15,614 bases of DNA, from positions 1 through 15,614 of the forward strand of contig JAGGTM010000032.1 of the NCBI GenBank assembly GCA_021163745.1, read 5' to 3'. This DNA comes from a bacterium. GTDB taxonomy: Bacteria > Patescibacteriota > Minisyncoccia > Portnoybacterales > JAGGTM01. A model generated the notes under the pieces. The model did no database searches, was not told the origin of the DNA, and saw only the letters and a program-made list of their open reading frames with translations. This document shows positions 6,560 to 13,130 of this stretch, piece after piece. The position numbers and the translations under genes were made by a program. The stretch's first letter is position 1, and every line of letters starts with the position of its first letter.

Positions 6560-7699
6560 TTTATTTACATCTTTAGATTTTGTTCCGGTTATAGTAATAA
6601 ATTCTCTCTCTATTTTTTTGCTTTCTTCTATTTTTCTTCTAATTTCATAGGGTAGGCTGTCTATTATTTTATTTAATTTACTTTGGTCTATAGTAAGAAC
6701 TTCTTCCCATTTTCCTAATGGAGTCAGAATTTCTTTTATTTTTTTGATATCATAACCGAATCTTTTTTGGAATAATCTTGTGATATACCCTTCTTCTCCA
6801 AATATTCTCTCTATTTTATGTTCGTTAAAATATCTGTTGATTATATCTTTTAATTCAGTCATTCTTTTTGCATCTTTTTCTTGTCTTGATTTAATTTCAA
6901 AGAATTCTTTTATTACATTATTTATTTTTTCTTCGTTTATTGATGGTTTTATGAATTTATGTTTGAATAGAGGGCAATATTGTTGGTAAGCACACCAATC
7001 ACATAATGGATTTGGCTTCGGCTTAAAATCGCTTTTCTTTATTTGCTCAATAATATCTAATATTTTTAATTTAGTTTCATTTAATTGCTCGGCGGTTTTA
7101 ATAGTGGATAGTTGTTCTCCGTGTTTTAGGAAATATAATGTTAATTTTACCGGACGATTTTCTTTTTCCAATGAAGGCCATCTGTTTACTATCCCTAAAT
7201 GATAAACAGATAATTGCAAGTGCTCGTCTACTGATTTTTGGGCGGGCATTTTTCTGCTAGTTTTGTAGTCAATAATTTCAAAATTTCCGTCCTGAAGTTT
7301 ATCGATTCTGTCAATTATGCCTGTTATCTGATGAAGTTCCCCTTTATAAAGAATTGGCGCGTCAAATGGGGTTTCCAAACTTACAATGTTAAGTTGCTTC
7401 CCTTTGTTTTGGGCATAATAGTTTTTCAATATTTGAATTCCTTCGTGGAAGGCAAACGCTTCTTCTCGTTGGTCCTCATAAACAGAAGGATCCCATTTTT
7501 GCGTGAAGTATTTTAACAAGTCATCCTCAGATAGGGGATAAGGGTGTGCCGGCTCATGGAACATTCTTAATGTTTCGTGGATAATAGAACCAAAAATCGC
7601 TTCCTTTGATTTCGGAACTTTTATTTTGTCTATAAATTGCAATTTAAATTGCAATGGGCATGTACGAAATGTTTCCAGGGCAGAGTAGGATAGACGCAT
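6545..7699 (-). CDS. RecB/Cas4-like PD-(D/E)XK nuclease with an iron-sulfur cysteine set
   Basis: A 384-residue protein. The nuclease core shows GSIIHE (H41), ITGIIDRID (D130), EIIDYKTSRK (D144 and K146) and HLQLSVY (Q162 and Y166), in RecB-family order. One cysteine near the N-terminus (C14, FRTCPLQF) and three after the core (C233, C236, C242 in CDWCAYQQYC) match the [4Fe-4S] arrangement of AddB and Cas4. It therefore probably cuts or resects DNA in repair. About 140 residues follow that are charged and helical (roughly 255-300 and 340-370), which I do not recognise. No helicase, cas gene or CRISPR is nearby, so a CRISPR role is not supported. The ATG at 7699 follows a good promoter. The last residues (KDVNKDVRG) come from a 7-bp repeat array. 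Confidence 0.82.
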   Translation of the reverse strand: MRLSYSALETFRTCPLQFKLQFIDKIKVPKSKEAIFGSIIHETLRMFHEPAHPYPLSEDDLLKYFTQKWDPSVYEDQREEAFAFHEGIQILKNYYAQNKGKQLNIVSLETPFDAPILYKGELHQITGIIDRIDKLQDGNFEIIDYKTSRKMPAQKSVDEHLQLSVYHLGIVNRWPSLEKENRPVKLTLYFLKHGEQLSTIKTAEQLNETKLKILDIIEQIKKSDFKPKPNPLCDWCAYQQYCPLFKHKFIKPSINEEKINNVIKEFFEIKSRQEKDAKRMTELKDIINRYFNEHKIERIFGEEGYITRLFQKRFGYDIKKIKEILTPLGKWEEVLTIDQSKLNKIIDSLPYEIRRKIEESKKIEREFITITGTKSKDVNKDVRG

Positions 7700-7728
7700 A
7701 TTGAAGTGAAGATGAGCAGTGCTATTGT

Positions 7729-7757
7729 ATTATAATTTGTTTTTCAAAAAATGACAA
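7729..7757 (-). promoter_or_regulatory. Sigma-70-type promoter for the nuclease gene
   Basis: Read on the minus strand, TTGTCA (7752-7757) and TATAAT (7729-7734) are separated by exactly 17 bp. The -10 box matches consensus perfectly and the -35 box matches five of six positions. Transcription would begin near 7722, leaving about 22 nt before the ATG at 7699. This is the clearest promoter in the window. Confidence 0.65.
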
Positions 7758-7764
7758 TAGCCCA

Positions 7765-7834
7765 AAGCCCGAAACCTGAGCCCCGGAACCTGAAGCTCGA
7801 AACCCGAAATCTAAAACCTGAAGCTTGAAACGAG
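7765..7834. repeat. Five imperfect 14-bp tandem repeats upstream of the nuclease promoter
   Basis: Five contiguous 14-bp units begin at 7765, 7779, 7793, 7807 and 7821, for example AAGCCCGAAACCTG, AGCCCCGGAACCTG and AAGCTCGAAACCCG. The period is twice 7. The block lies between the 3' end of the xer gene and the nuclease promoter, 8 bp upstream of the -35 box as the nuclease gene is read. It is more GC-rich than the flanks. There are no unique spacers, so it is not a CRISPR. Confidence 0.85.
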
Positions 7835-7888
7835 GAAGTGCGTAGACAGAACGCGGCTAAGAAAAGTTTTTACAAAAAGCGAAGTTTC

Positions 7889-8842
7889 TTATTTCTTTAA
7901 TTTTTTGCCGCTATGAAATTTTTTGTGTATTTCCTTTAATCTTAAAGAGGTGATATGCGTGTAAATTTGCGTAGTAGAAATGTTTTTATGGCCCAAAAAT
8001 TCCTGTACTGTTCTTAAGTCCACTCCTTGAGAGAGAAGATCGGTGGCAAAGGAGTGTCGTAGAGTATGAGGAGTGGTAGTGATAGGCACTCCAGCTAAAA
8101 CGCAGTATTTTTTAATGATATTTTCTATGGAACGAGTAGTTAATCGAGCAATGGATTTTGGTCCTTTGTAGCTTATGAATAACGCTTTTTCTTTGTCATC
8201 ACGGGTCTTTAAATAATTTCTCAATGCCTCTATGGCTCTTTCGGAAAAATAAACCGTTCTAATTCTTCCTCCTTTACCGGTTACAGATATTTCCAATTCT
8301 TTGGTATCTGGCTTAATTTTTATTTGATTTCTATCTAAACTTACCAATTCTCTTACTCTTAAACCGGTAGAGAACAAAGTTTCTAAAATAGCCCTATCTC
8401 TTATACCCGTTTTTGTAGAGTCGTCAGGAGCAAGAAGTAATTTTTCTATCTGCTCCAAAGTTAAAAATTTAATTGCCCTTTCTGATTTTAATCTTATTAA
8501 TTTTATTTTTTCAGCTGGAAGAGAAACAATATCTCTATCTGCAAAATAGTTTAATAAATTTCTTAATGCAATAAGATAATAGTTACGCGTAGATTTTTTT
8601 AGTGGTTGTTTTGTGGCAGGGTTGATGCATTTTGCTAAGTAAACTTTATATTTCCACACAACTTCAGGAGTTAATTGGTGCGGTTTTAGGTTTTTTAATT
8701 TATTTTCTTTTAACCAATTTGAAAATTTTGAGAGTAGGTGAGTATAGTTTTCTAAAGTAGTATTGCTTAATCCTTTTTCAATGTCTAGATATTCTAAAAA
8801 ATTATTTATATGTTGTATAATTGGTTTATTGCTTTTTTTCAT
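7889..8842 (-). CDS. XerC/XerD-family tyrosine recombinase
   Basis: This 317-residue site-specific recombinase has an N-terminal core-binding SAM-like domain (about 8-103) and a C-terminal catalytic domain. All catalytic positions are present: R162 in STGLRVREL, K190 in TGKGGRIR, H259 and R262 in PHTLRHSFAT, H285 in LGHKN and the nucleophile Y294 in QIYTH. Length and motifs match chromosome-dimer resolvases. The C-terminal basic tail (SGKKLKK) is short. Xer proteins resolve chromosome dimers at dif. No prophage or integron genes surround it, so a housekeeping Xer role is more likely than an element integrase. No second Xer gene is in the window, so a single-recombinase system is possible. The inverted repeat 26 bp upstream of its start could be a binding site. 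Whether it is XerC, XerD or XerA cannot be settled from this sequence. Confidence 0.88.
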   Translation of the reverse strand: MKKSNKPIIQHINNFLEYLDIEKGLSNTTLENYTHLLSKFSNWLKENKLKNLKPHQLTPEVVWKYKVYLAKCINPATKQPLKKSTRNYYLIALRNLLNYFADRDIVSLPAEKIKLIRLKSERAIKFLTLEQIEKLLLAPDDSTKTGIRDRAILETLFSTGLRVRELVSLDRNQIKIKPDTKELEISVTGKGGRIRTVYFSERAIEALRNYLKTRDDKEKALFISYKGPKSIARLTTRSIENIIKKYCVLAGVPITTTPHTLRHSFATDLLSQGVDLRTVQEFLGHKNISTTQIYTHITSLRLKEIHKKFHSGKKLKK

Positions 8843-8867
8843 AATAGCAGGGTAGTATTTTGTGTTA

Positions 8868-8936
8868 TATCTTGAAAAACCTCACTATACTTCGCTAAAG
8901 TTACATTAAACGAAGTTTATGGTGGATTTCAAGATA
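8868..8936. repeat. Imperfect inverted repeat with dif-like centre, upstream of the xer gene
   Basis: The outer arms are TATCTTGAAA (8868-8877) and TTTCAAGATA (8927-8936), perfectly inverted. They continue inward imperfectly to an inner pair. That inner part, 8889-8916, has an 11-bp left arm ACTTCGCTAAA, a 6-bp centre and an 11-bp right arm TTAAACGAAGT, with 9 of 11 arm positions symmetric. An 11+6+11 layout is the geometry of bacterial dif sites, and the left arm shares ACTTC with the B. subtilis dif left arm. It could equally be an operator or a structured RNA leader for the recombinase gene. Confidence 0.5.
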
Positions 8937-8976
8937 GAAGAGAGAAAAAGAATATGCTCTCTCCCCTCTTTTTATT

Positions 8977-10341
8977 TTAATGATAGATTACCATTTGGTC
9001 AATGGAAGTGGTGGTTTTATATAAATTGGAAATATATACTCTTGTAGAATCCAAGTAGATATTGGAGCCAAATAAAGGATCATGAACAACATATCTTCCC
9101 TCTTTTGTTTTGTGGTGAATAACTACATAATGACCTGCTCCTTTACCATCTGCTCTTATAAATACAATCACTGGGTATCCTTTTTTAATTTCATTATCAA
9201 TTCTTTGCCAATCTACTCCTCTGTGAAATGTATTTTTAATCAATTTAACACCATAATAATTTTTAGGCCAATTGATTAAATCATAGTAATATAATGGTTT
9301 TTTTGCCAATTCTTTTGGAGTTATATTAATACCTCTTTTTTTTAGAATCATTGCCACGCACGAGACAGCACACCCATAATCTTCTAATGTAGAATCTGTC
9401 AGTCCTATGGTAGTTTTTGCCCATCGAGGGTCATCTTGTCTGTAGTACCAATTTAATGATGCCCAGTATTCTTTTGGGGGCTTTTCCTGTAATTTCTTTA
9501 ATTTCGCTAATTCTTTTGATTTCAATTTTCTTAATCTTGAAATATCGCCCAATAATTTTTCTTTTTGTTTTTTAATGTGAGAAAGCATCTCCCGGTATCT
9601 TTCTTCCTGCCCTTTTGTGTATTTTAATAGTGCTTTTTTTGAGGAACGTTGACTAGTTAAAGAATTTTGTTTGTTTTCTAAATCTTTTTTCAGATTCTCT
9701 AGTTCTTGTCTCTTCTCTTCCTTTGTTTGTTTGTCTGAGATTAATTTATTTTTAAAATATTTTAAGTTTTCCAATTCCTGTTGCGCTGCCTTCTGTAAAT
9801 TTTCAATATATGTTTTTTGATTAAAAAACTCGGACAATGATTCACTTTGCAAAATAATTTCTAAATCAGAGACCTTGTCGTATTCATTTATAGCTTGTAA
9901 AATTTCTACCAGTTTATTTTTCTGTCCTGATATATCCTTCTCTGTTTTTTTTAAATTATAATTTAGTTGGATAATTTCTAGTTTTATTTGGGAAATTTTT
10001 AGTTCAGTCCAATTTATTTCCGCTTCTAATTTTCTTATTTTAGCGTTATATGTGGCAATTTCATTCTGTAAACTTTTAATTTCCTTTCTTTTTTCGTTAA
10101 TAACATTTTGATACTCTTGTGCTTGTTTTTCTAATTTTGTCATTTGTTCTTCTGTCTCTTTTATTTGTTTGTTAATATCATCAATAAGCGAGCCATTAAC
10201 TATAACGGGTAAGATAAATAGGAATAGCGACGCGAGCAAAGCGAGCTTCGCAATTATCGCAGAGCATTTTATCGCGGAGTTTCGCTCCGCTACTCTGGTT
10301 ATAGCAGAGTAATTTTGTAAATTTTGGTAAGTTTTTGGCAT
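8977..10341 (-). CDS. Secreted coiled-coil protein with a C39-like cysteine peptidase domain
   Basis: From the ATG at 10341 this gives 454 residues. A hydrophobic segment at about 29-49 (LALLASLFLFILPVIV) is a signal peptide or anchor, preceded by an unusually long polar stretch. Residues about 51-290 are strongly coiled-coil, rich in Lys, Glu, Leu and Gln, resembling the N-terminal half of PcsB and EnvC-type cell-wall proteins. The C-terminal domain (about 297-454) fits the peptidase C39-like family (C39_2 type): WYYRQDDPRWA, then YGCAVSCVAMIL (C324), GHYVVIHH (H404) and VVHDPLFG (D421) as a Cys-His-Asp triad. It probably acts outside the membrane on peptidoglycan or peptides. The frame stays open to a GTG at 10362 inside a hairpin, which I rejected. 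The first 40 codons contain palindromic repeats, so the start is the least certain part. Confidence 0.75.
   Translation of the reverse strand: MPKTYQNLQNYSAITRVAERNSAIKCSAIIAKLALLASLFLFILPVIVNGSLIDDINKQIKETEEQMTKLEKQAQEYQNVINEKRKEIKSLQNEIATYNAKIRKLEAEINWTELKISQIKLEIIQLNYNLKKTEKDISGQKNKLVEILQAINEYDKVSDLEIILQSESLSEFFNQKTYIENLQKAAQQELENLKYFKNKLISDKQTKEEKRQELENLKKDLENKQNSLTSQRSSKKALLKYTKGQEERYREMLSHIKKQKEKLLGDISRLRKLKSKELAKLKKLQEKPPKEYWASLNWYYRQDDPRWAKTTIGLTDSTLEDYGCAVSCVAMILKKRGINITPKELAKKPLYYYDLINWPKNYYGVKLIKNTFHRGVDWQRIDNEIKKGYPVIVFIRADGKGAGHYVVIHHKTKEGRYVVHDPLFGSNIYLDSTRVYISNLYKTTTSIDQMVIYH
10274..10310. repeat. Two small hairpins in the 5' part of the C39-like gene
   Basis: GCGGAG (10274-10279) pairs with CTCCGC (10285-10290) across 5 nt. 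ACTCTG (10292-10297) pairs with CAGAGT (10305-10310) across 7 nt. Neighbouring sequence repeats GCGAGC and TCGC motifs and is GC-rich compared with its surroundings. They encode the polar stretch before the predicted signal segment, where coding constraint should be weak. Confidence 0.6.
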
Positions 10342-10348
10342 CAGCTGA

Positions 10349-10395
10349 TAGAAGCCCAGCACCGCTTTTGTTGCAAAAGTGGTGCTGGGCTTCTA
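10349..10395. repeat. Palindromic hairpin, copy B of the CCCAGC...CTTTTG family
   Basis: The 22-bp arms (10349-10370 and 10374-10395) have one mismatch and a 3-nt loop. The left arm core is CCCAGCACCGCTTTTG and the right core CAAAAGTGGTGCTGGG. It fills almost the whole spacer between the gltX stop and the ATG of the C39-like gene. No U-tract follows on either strand. Confidence 0.85.
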
Positions 10396-10397
10396 CA

Positions 10398-11900
10398 TTA
10401 GGAAGAAACTTCGCATAATTTTTTCGCCTCTCTAATTCGTTCCAGGACTTTCTCTTTTCCTAATATTTCTGCTATTTCAAAGGGGCCCGGTGATGCTTTC
10501 TTACCCGATAACGCCACTCTAAATGGCCATAAGATCTCTCCCCTGCCATATTTTTCTGTTAAAGGCATTAAAATATCTTTTAATTTTTTTTCATTGAATT
10601 CATTTTTCTTTATTTTAAGAATTTCTCTTTCTAGTATTTCTAAATTTCTTTTTACTTCAATTAAACTTATATTCTTCCACTTTAGAAGCTCTGGTTTATA
10701 TTTTAATTTCTTTTTGAAAAAAAATTCGGTTAATTCTTTTATTTCATTTAATTTTTTAATTCTTTCTTGTTCTAATTTTACTATTTTTTTAATATAATTA
10801 AAATCTATTATCTCATTTGTCTCTAAAATTTTAAATTTCAAATCCTTTATCTTTTTGATTAACTTCGCTTTTTCTAAATATGGTATACACATTTTTGTTA
10901 GTTTGTTTAAGTCGGTGTGTCTAATATAGTATCCATTTAAATAATCTAATTTCTGGATATTAAATATTGCCCCCGACTTTCCTATGCTTTCTAGAGAGAA
11001 TTCTTTAATTAGGTCATCTAACATAAAAAATTCTCTTTCATTTTTAGGATTCCATCCCAAGAATGCCATAAAATTTATTAATGCTTCGGGAAGATATCCT
11101 AACCTTTTATACTCGTTGATAGGCATTGCATTATGCCTTTTGCTTAATTTTGACCTATCCGGTCCTAAAATTAGAGGCAAATGAGCATAATATGGAGTTG
11201 GAAAACCTAGTGCTTCTTGAATTAAAATTTGTTTTGGAGTATTAGGAATATGGTCTTCTCCTCTAATTACATAGTTAATTTTCATTTCATAATCATCTAT
11301 CACGCAGGTTAGATTATAGAGCGGATTGTTTAAATCTTTGGCAATAGAAAAATCTCCTAATAAGCTGGTATCAAATTCAATTTCGCCACGAATAACATCA
11401 GTGAATTTTATTTTTTTAATTGGAGTATTAAATCTTATTATTCCTTTTAATTTCGAATTTTTAATTGCGCTTTTGACTTCCGACTTTTGAGAGTTGAGTT
11501 TATGTTCGCAAATATGTCTTGGCGCCTCACCTTTTTTCATCTGTTCTTTTTTTTCTGCTTCCAGTTCTTCTTTAGTGTGATAGCACCAAAATGCTTTCCC
11601 TTCTTTTAAAAGTTTTTTAATATATTTTTTATAAATCTCTTTTCTCCTGCTTTGATAATATGGTCCTTTATCCCAATTTAATCCCAACCATTTTAATGCT
11701 TTCAAAATATCTTTTTCATACTCTTTTTTATATCTTGATATATCCGTATCTTCTATTCTTAAAATAAATTTTCCTTTATTTTTTTTGGCAAAAAGCCAGT
11801 TAAATAACGCTGTTCTTGCTGCGCCAATATGCAAAGGTCCAGTTGGACTAGGCGCAAATCTTACTTTAACTTCGCTTTTTATGCCTTTTTTACTTAGCAT
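10398..11900 (-). CDS. gltX: Glutamyl-tRNA synthetase
   Basis: A class I aminoacyl-tRNA synthetase of 500 residues that charges tRNA-Glu. The nucleotide-binding motifs are RFAPSPTGPLHIGAAR (14-29, HIGH type) and SKLSKR (250-255, KMSKS type). FILRIEDTD, VIRGEDHIPNTPKQILI (211-227) and GAIFNIQKLDYLNGYYIR confirm bacterial GluRS and not GlnRS. The ATG at 11900 is preferred: the frame stays open to a GTG at 11930, but those ten codons lie in or beside a hairpin. A perfect TATAAT sits 7 bp upstream of this ATG, so the message may be nearly leaderless. Residues 134-152 are encoded by a 56-bp array of 7-bp repeats, in a linker that is variable among homologues. Whether it also charges tRNA-Gln cannot be judged here. 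Confidence 0.93.
   Translation of the reverse strand: MLSKKGIKSEVKVRFAPSPTGPLHIGAARTALFNWLFAKKNKGKFILRIEDTDISRYKKEYEKDILKALKWLGLNWDKGPYYQSRRKEIYKKYIKKLLKEGKAFWCYHTKEELEAEKKEQMKKGEAPRHICEHKLNSQKSEVKSAIKNSKLKGIIRFNTPIKKIKFTDVIRGEIEFDTSLLGDFSIAKDLNNPLYNLTCVIDDYEMKINYVIRGEDHIPNTPKQILIQEALGFPTPYYAHLPLILGPDRSKLSKRHNAMPINEYKRLGYLPEALINFMAFLGWNPKNEREFFMLDDLIKEFSLESIGKSGAIFNIQKLDYLNGYYIRHTDLNKLTKMCIPYLEKAKLIKKIKDLKFKILETNEIIDFNYIKKIVKLEQERIKKLNEIKELTEFFFKKKLKYKPELLKWKNISLIEVKRNLEILEREILKIKKNEFNEKKLKDILMPLTEKYGRGEILWPFRVALSGKKASPGPFEIAEILGKEKVLERIREAKKLCEVSS
11445..11500. repeat. Heptad array inside the gltX coding sequence
   Basis: Eight contiguous 7-bp units occur within the gene. On the plus strand they are TTTTAAT, TTCGAAT, TTTTAAT, TGCGCTT, TTGACTT, CCGACTT, TTGAGAG, TTGAGTT. 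Units such as TGCGCTT and TTCGAAT also occur in the arrays around pduL and ackA. Because 7 is not a multiple of 3, the encoded linker (KLNSQKSEVKSAIKNSKLKG) shows no amino-acid repeat. Confidence 0.7.
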
Positions 11901-11907
11901 GTTTTTT

Positions 11908-11913
11908 ATTATA
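11908..11913 (-). promoter_or_regulatory. TATAAT -10 box just before gltX
   Basis: On the minus strand a perfect TATAAT lies 7 bp upstream of the gltX ATG. The position of the -35 box falls in hairpin C and has no good match. If used, transcription would begin at or next to the start codon. Confidence 0.35.
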
Positions 11914-11918
11914 GAAGC

Positions 11919-11955
11919 ACCCAGCACCACTTTTGTTACAAAAGTGGTGCTGGGT
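11919..11955. repeat. Palindromic hairpin, copy C of the CCCAGC...CTTTTG family
   Basis: The arms are perfect 18-bp inverted repeats (11919-11936 and 11938-11955) around a single central T. The arm reads ACCCAGCACCACTTTTGT. It occupies most of the murG-gltX spacer, 4 bp from the murG stop. Its core differs from copy B at one position in one arm. Confidence 0.85.
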
Positions 11956-11959
11956 AAAA

Positions 11960-13066
11960 CTAACTTGCCAATTCCAATAGTCCCTTTGCAATTTTATTTC
12001 CTGCTTCGGGTGTAGCAAATTTTAACGCACATTCTGACATTTTCTTTCTTAGATCCGGGTGAGAAATTAAATAGGAGATTCTTTCTAACAAAATATGTGG
12101 AGTTAAATTTACTTGTTCTATTACTATAGTTGCTCCGGACTTTGCGTAGGTAAAGGCATTTTCTTTTTGATGAGATGAACTTGACCATGGCAAGGGAATT
12201 ATAATGGAAGGAAGTCCGCAGGCAGCGATTTCAAAAATAGAACCCGAACCTGCTCTGGATATCGCTAAATCAGATACTGCATAGGCATGTTTTAATTGCT
12301 CTTCGTACAGAAATGGAAATAGATGATATTTTTCCAAAATACTTCCCTTTTTCTCTTTATTTAAGATGGCTAATTTTTTAATCTGAGAATAATTTTTTGA
12401 ACCACACATATGAATAATTTCATATTTTTTTAACAGTTCTATTAAAATCTCCAAAATAATAGCATTTATAGATTGAGCTCCTTGACTCCCTCCTATTATT
12501 AGAATAACCGGATCTTTGCTTTTTATTTTAAAAATTTTTCTACCTTCTTCTTTATTCCCTCTGGTTAATTCCGTTCTTATAGGATTTCCAACTAAAGCAG
12601 TTTTTTTGGCGGAAAAATATTTTTTAGTAACTTCGAAAGAAACTCCAATTCTTTTTGCCAGTTTTCCCGCCAGTTTATTTGCTAACCCTGGTATTGTATC
12701 TGACTCGTGTATTAATATAGGAATCCTGAAAATCCATCCTATTATCACAACCGGTACACTTCCGTATCCTCCTTTTGAGAAAATAACATCCGGCATTAAA
12801 ATATATAAATACCAAAATGTCTGTAGAAATCCTAACGGAATTTTGAGAATATCTATGAAGTTATAAATAGAGAAATATCTTCTAAATTTTCCCGCAAAGA
12901 TAACTTTAACTTTTATATTTTCAGCAATCAATGGTTGGAGATCAAAATCGGATGGACCCAAATAGAACAACTCCAAGTCGCCTTGGATTTTTCTTAATTC
13001 TCTTGCTACTGCCACGATTGGGAAAATATGTCCTCCGGTCCCTCCACCGGTAAAAAGTATTCGCAT
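11960..13066 (-). CDS. murG: UDP-N-acetylglucosamine--MurNAc-(pentapeptide) pyrophosphoryl-undecaprenol GlcNAc transferase
   Basis: MurG adds GlcNAc to lipid I to make lipid II on the inner face of the membrane. It is a GT-B glycosyltransferase of 368 residues. Motifs are GGGTGGHIFP (7-16), GSVP of the first domain, HESDTIPG (120-127, where many homologues have HEQN), GGSQGAQSIN (192-201), SRAGSGSIFEIAACGLPSI (270-288) and the HQKENA segment (299-304) for UDP-GlcNAc. The ATG at 13066 starts at MRILFTGGG, the normal beginning. Six extra codons back to a GTG at 13084 come from a repeat and are rejected. It follows ftsW by 57 bp and precedes gltX, so the usual murC, ftsQ and ftsZ neighbours are missing. 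Confidence 0.95.
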   Translation of the reverse strand: MRILFTGGGTGGHIFPIVAVARELRKIQGDLELFYLGPSDFDLQPLIAENIKVKVIFAGKFRRYFSIYNFIDILKIPLGFLQTFWYLYILMPDVIFSKGGYGSVPVVIIGWIFRIPILIHESDTIPGLANKLAGKLAKRIGVSFEVTKKYFSAKKTALVGNPIRTELTRGNKEEGRKIFKIKSKDPVILIIGGSQGAQSINAIILEILIELLKKYEIIHMCGSKNYSQIKKLAILNKEKKGSILEKYHLFPFLYEEQLKHAYAVSDLAISRAGSGSIFEIAACGLPSIIIPLPWSSSSHQKENAFTYAKSGATIVIEQVNLTPHILLERISYLISHPDLRKKMSECALKFATPEAGNKIAKGLLELAS

Positions 13067-13070
13067 AGAG

Positions 13071-13130
13071 TCACTAATTTTCACTAATTTAGCGCGAATA
13101 TGCGCTAATGTTATTCGCGTAAATTAGTGA
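13071..13130. repeat. Inverted and direct repeats between ftsW and murG
   Basis: TCACTAATTT occurs directly twice (13071-13080 and 13081-13090). The second copy continues into an arm of about 20 bp (13081-13100) that pairs with 13112-13130, with one unpaired base and a loop of 11. The element steps in units of about 10 bp, unlike the 7-bp arrays. It contains the ftsW stop codon (13124-13126) on its right arm and creates the false GTG start of murG. Confidence 0.8.

Noticed and set aside
7765..7834. CRISPR array
   Set aside because: The 14-bp units are contiguous and imperfect with no spacers, and no cas genes are present. The Cas4-like nuclease alone is not evidence.
7858..7890. Rho-independent terminator after the xer gene
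   Set aside because: The arms (AAGAAA/TTTCTT with inner TTTTT/AAAAA) are A/T-only or interrupted, and there is no GC-rich stem. Too weak to call.
10342..10362. GTG start at 10362 for the C39-like protein
   Set aside because: The seven codons are part of the right-hand base of hairpin B. The ATG at 10341 lies just outside the hairpin and is more plausible, though a start further in cannot be excluded.
12516..12866. Plus-strand ORF of 116 codons opposite murG
   Set aside because: It lies entirely within the strongly supported murG gene, with no domain and no initiation context. Other long opposite-strand ORFs over murD, gltX and the nuclease gene were dismissed for the same reason.
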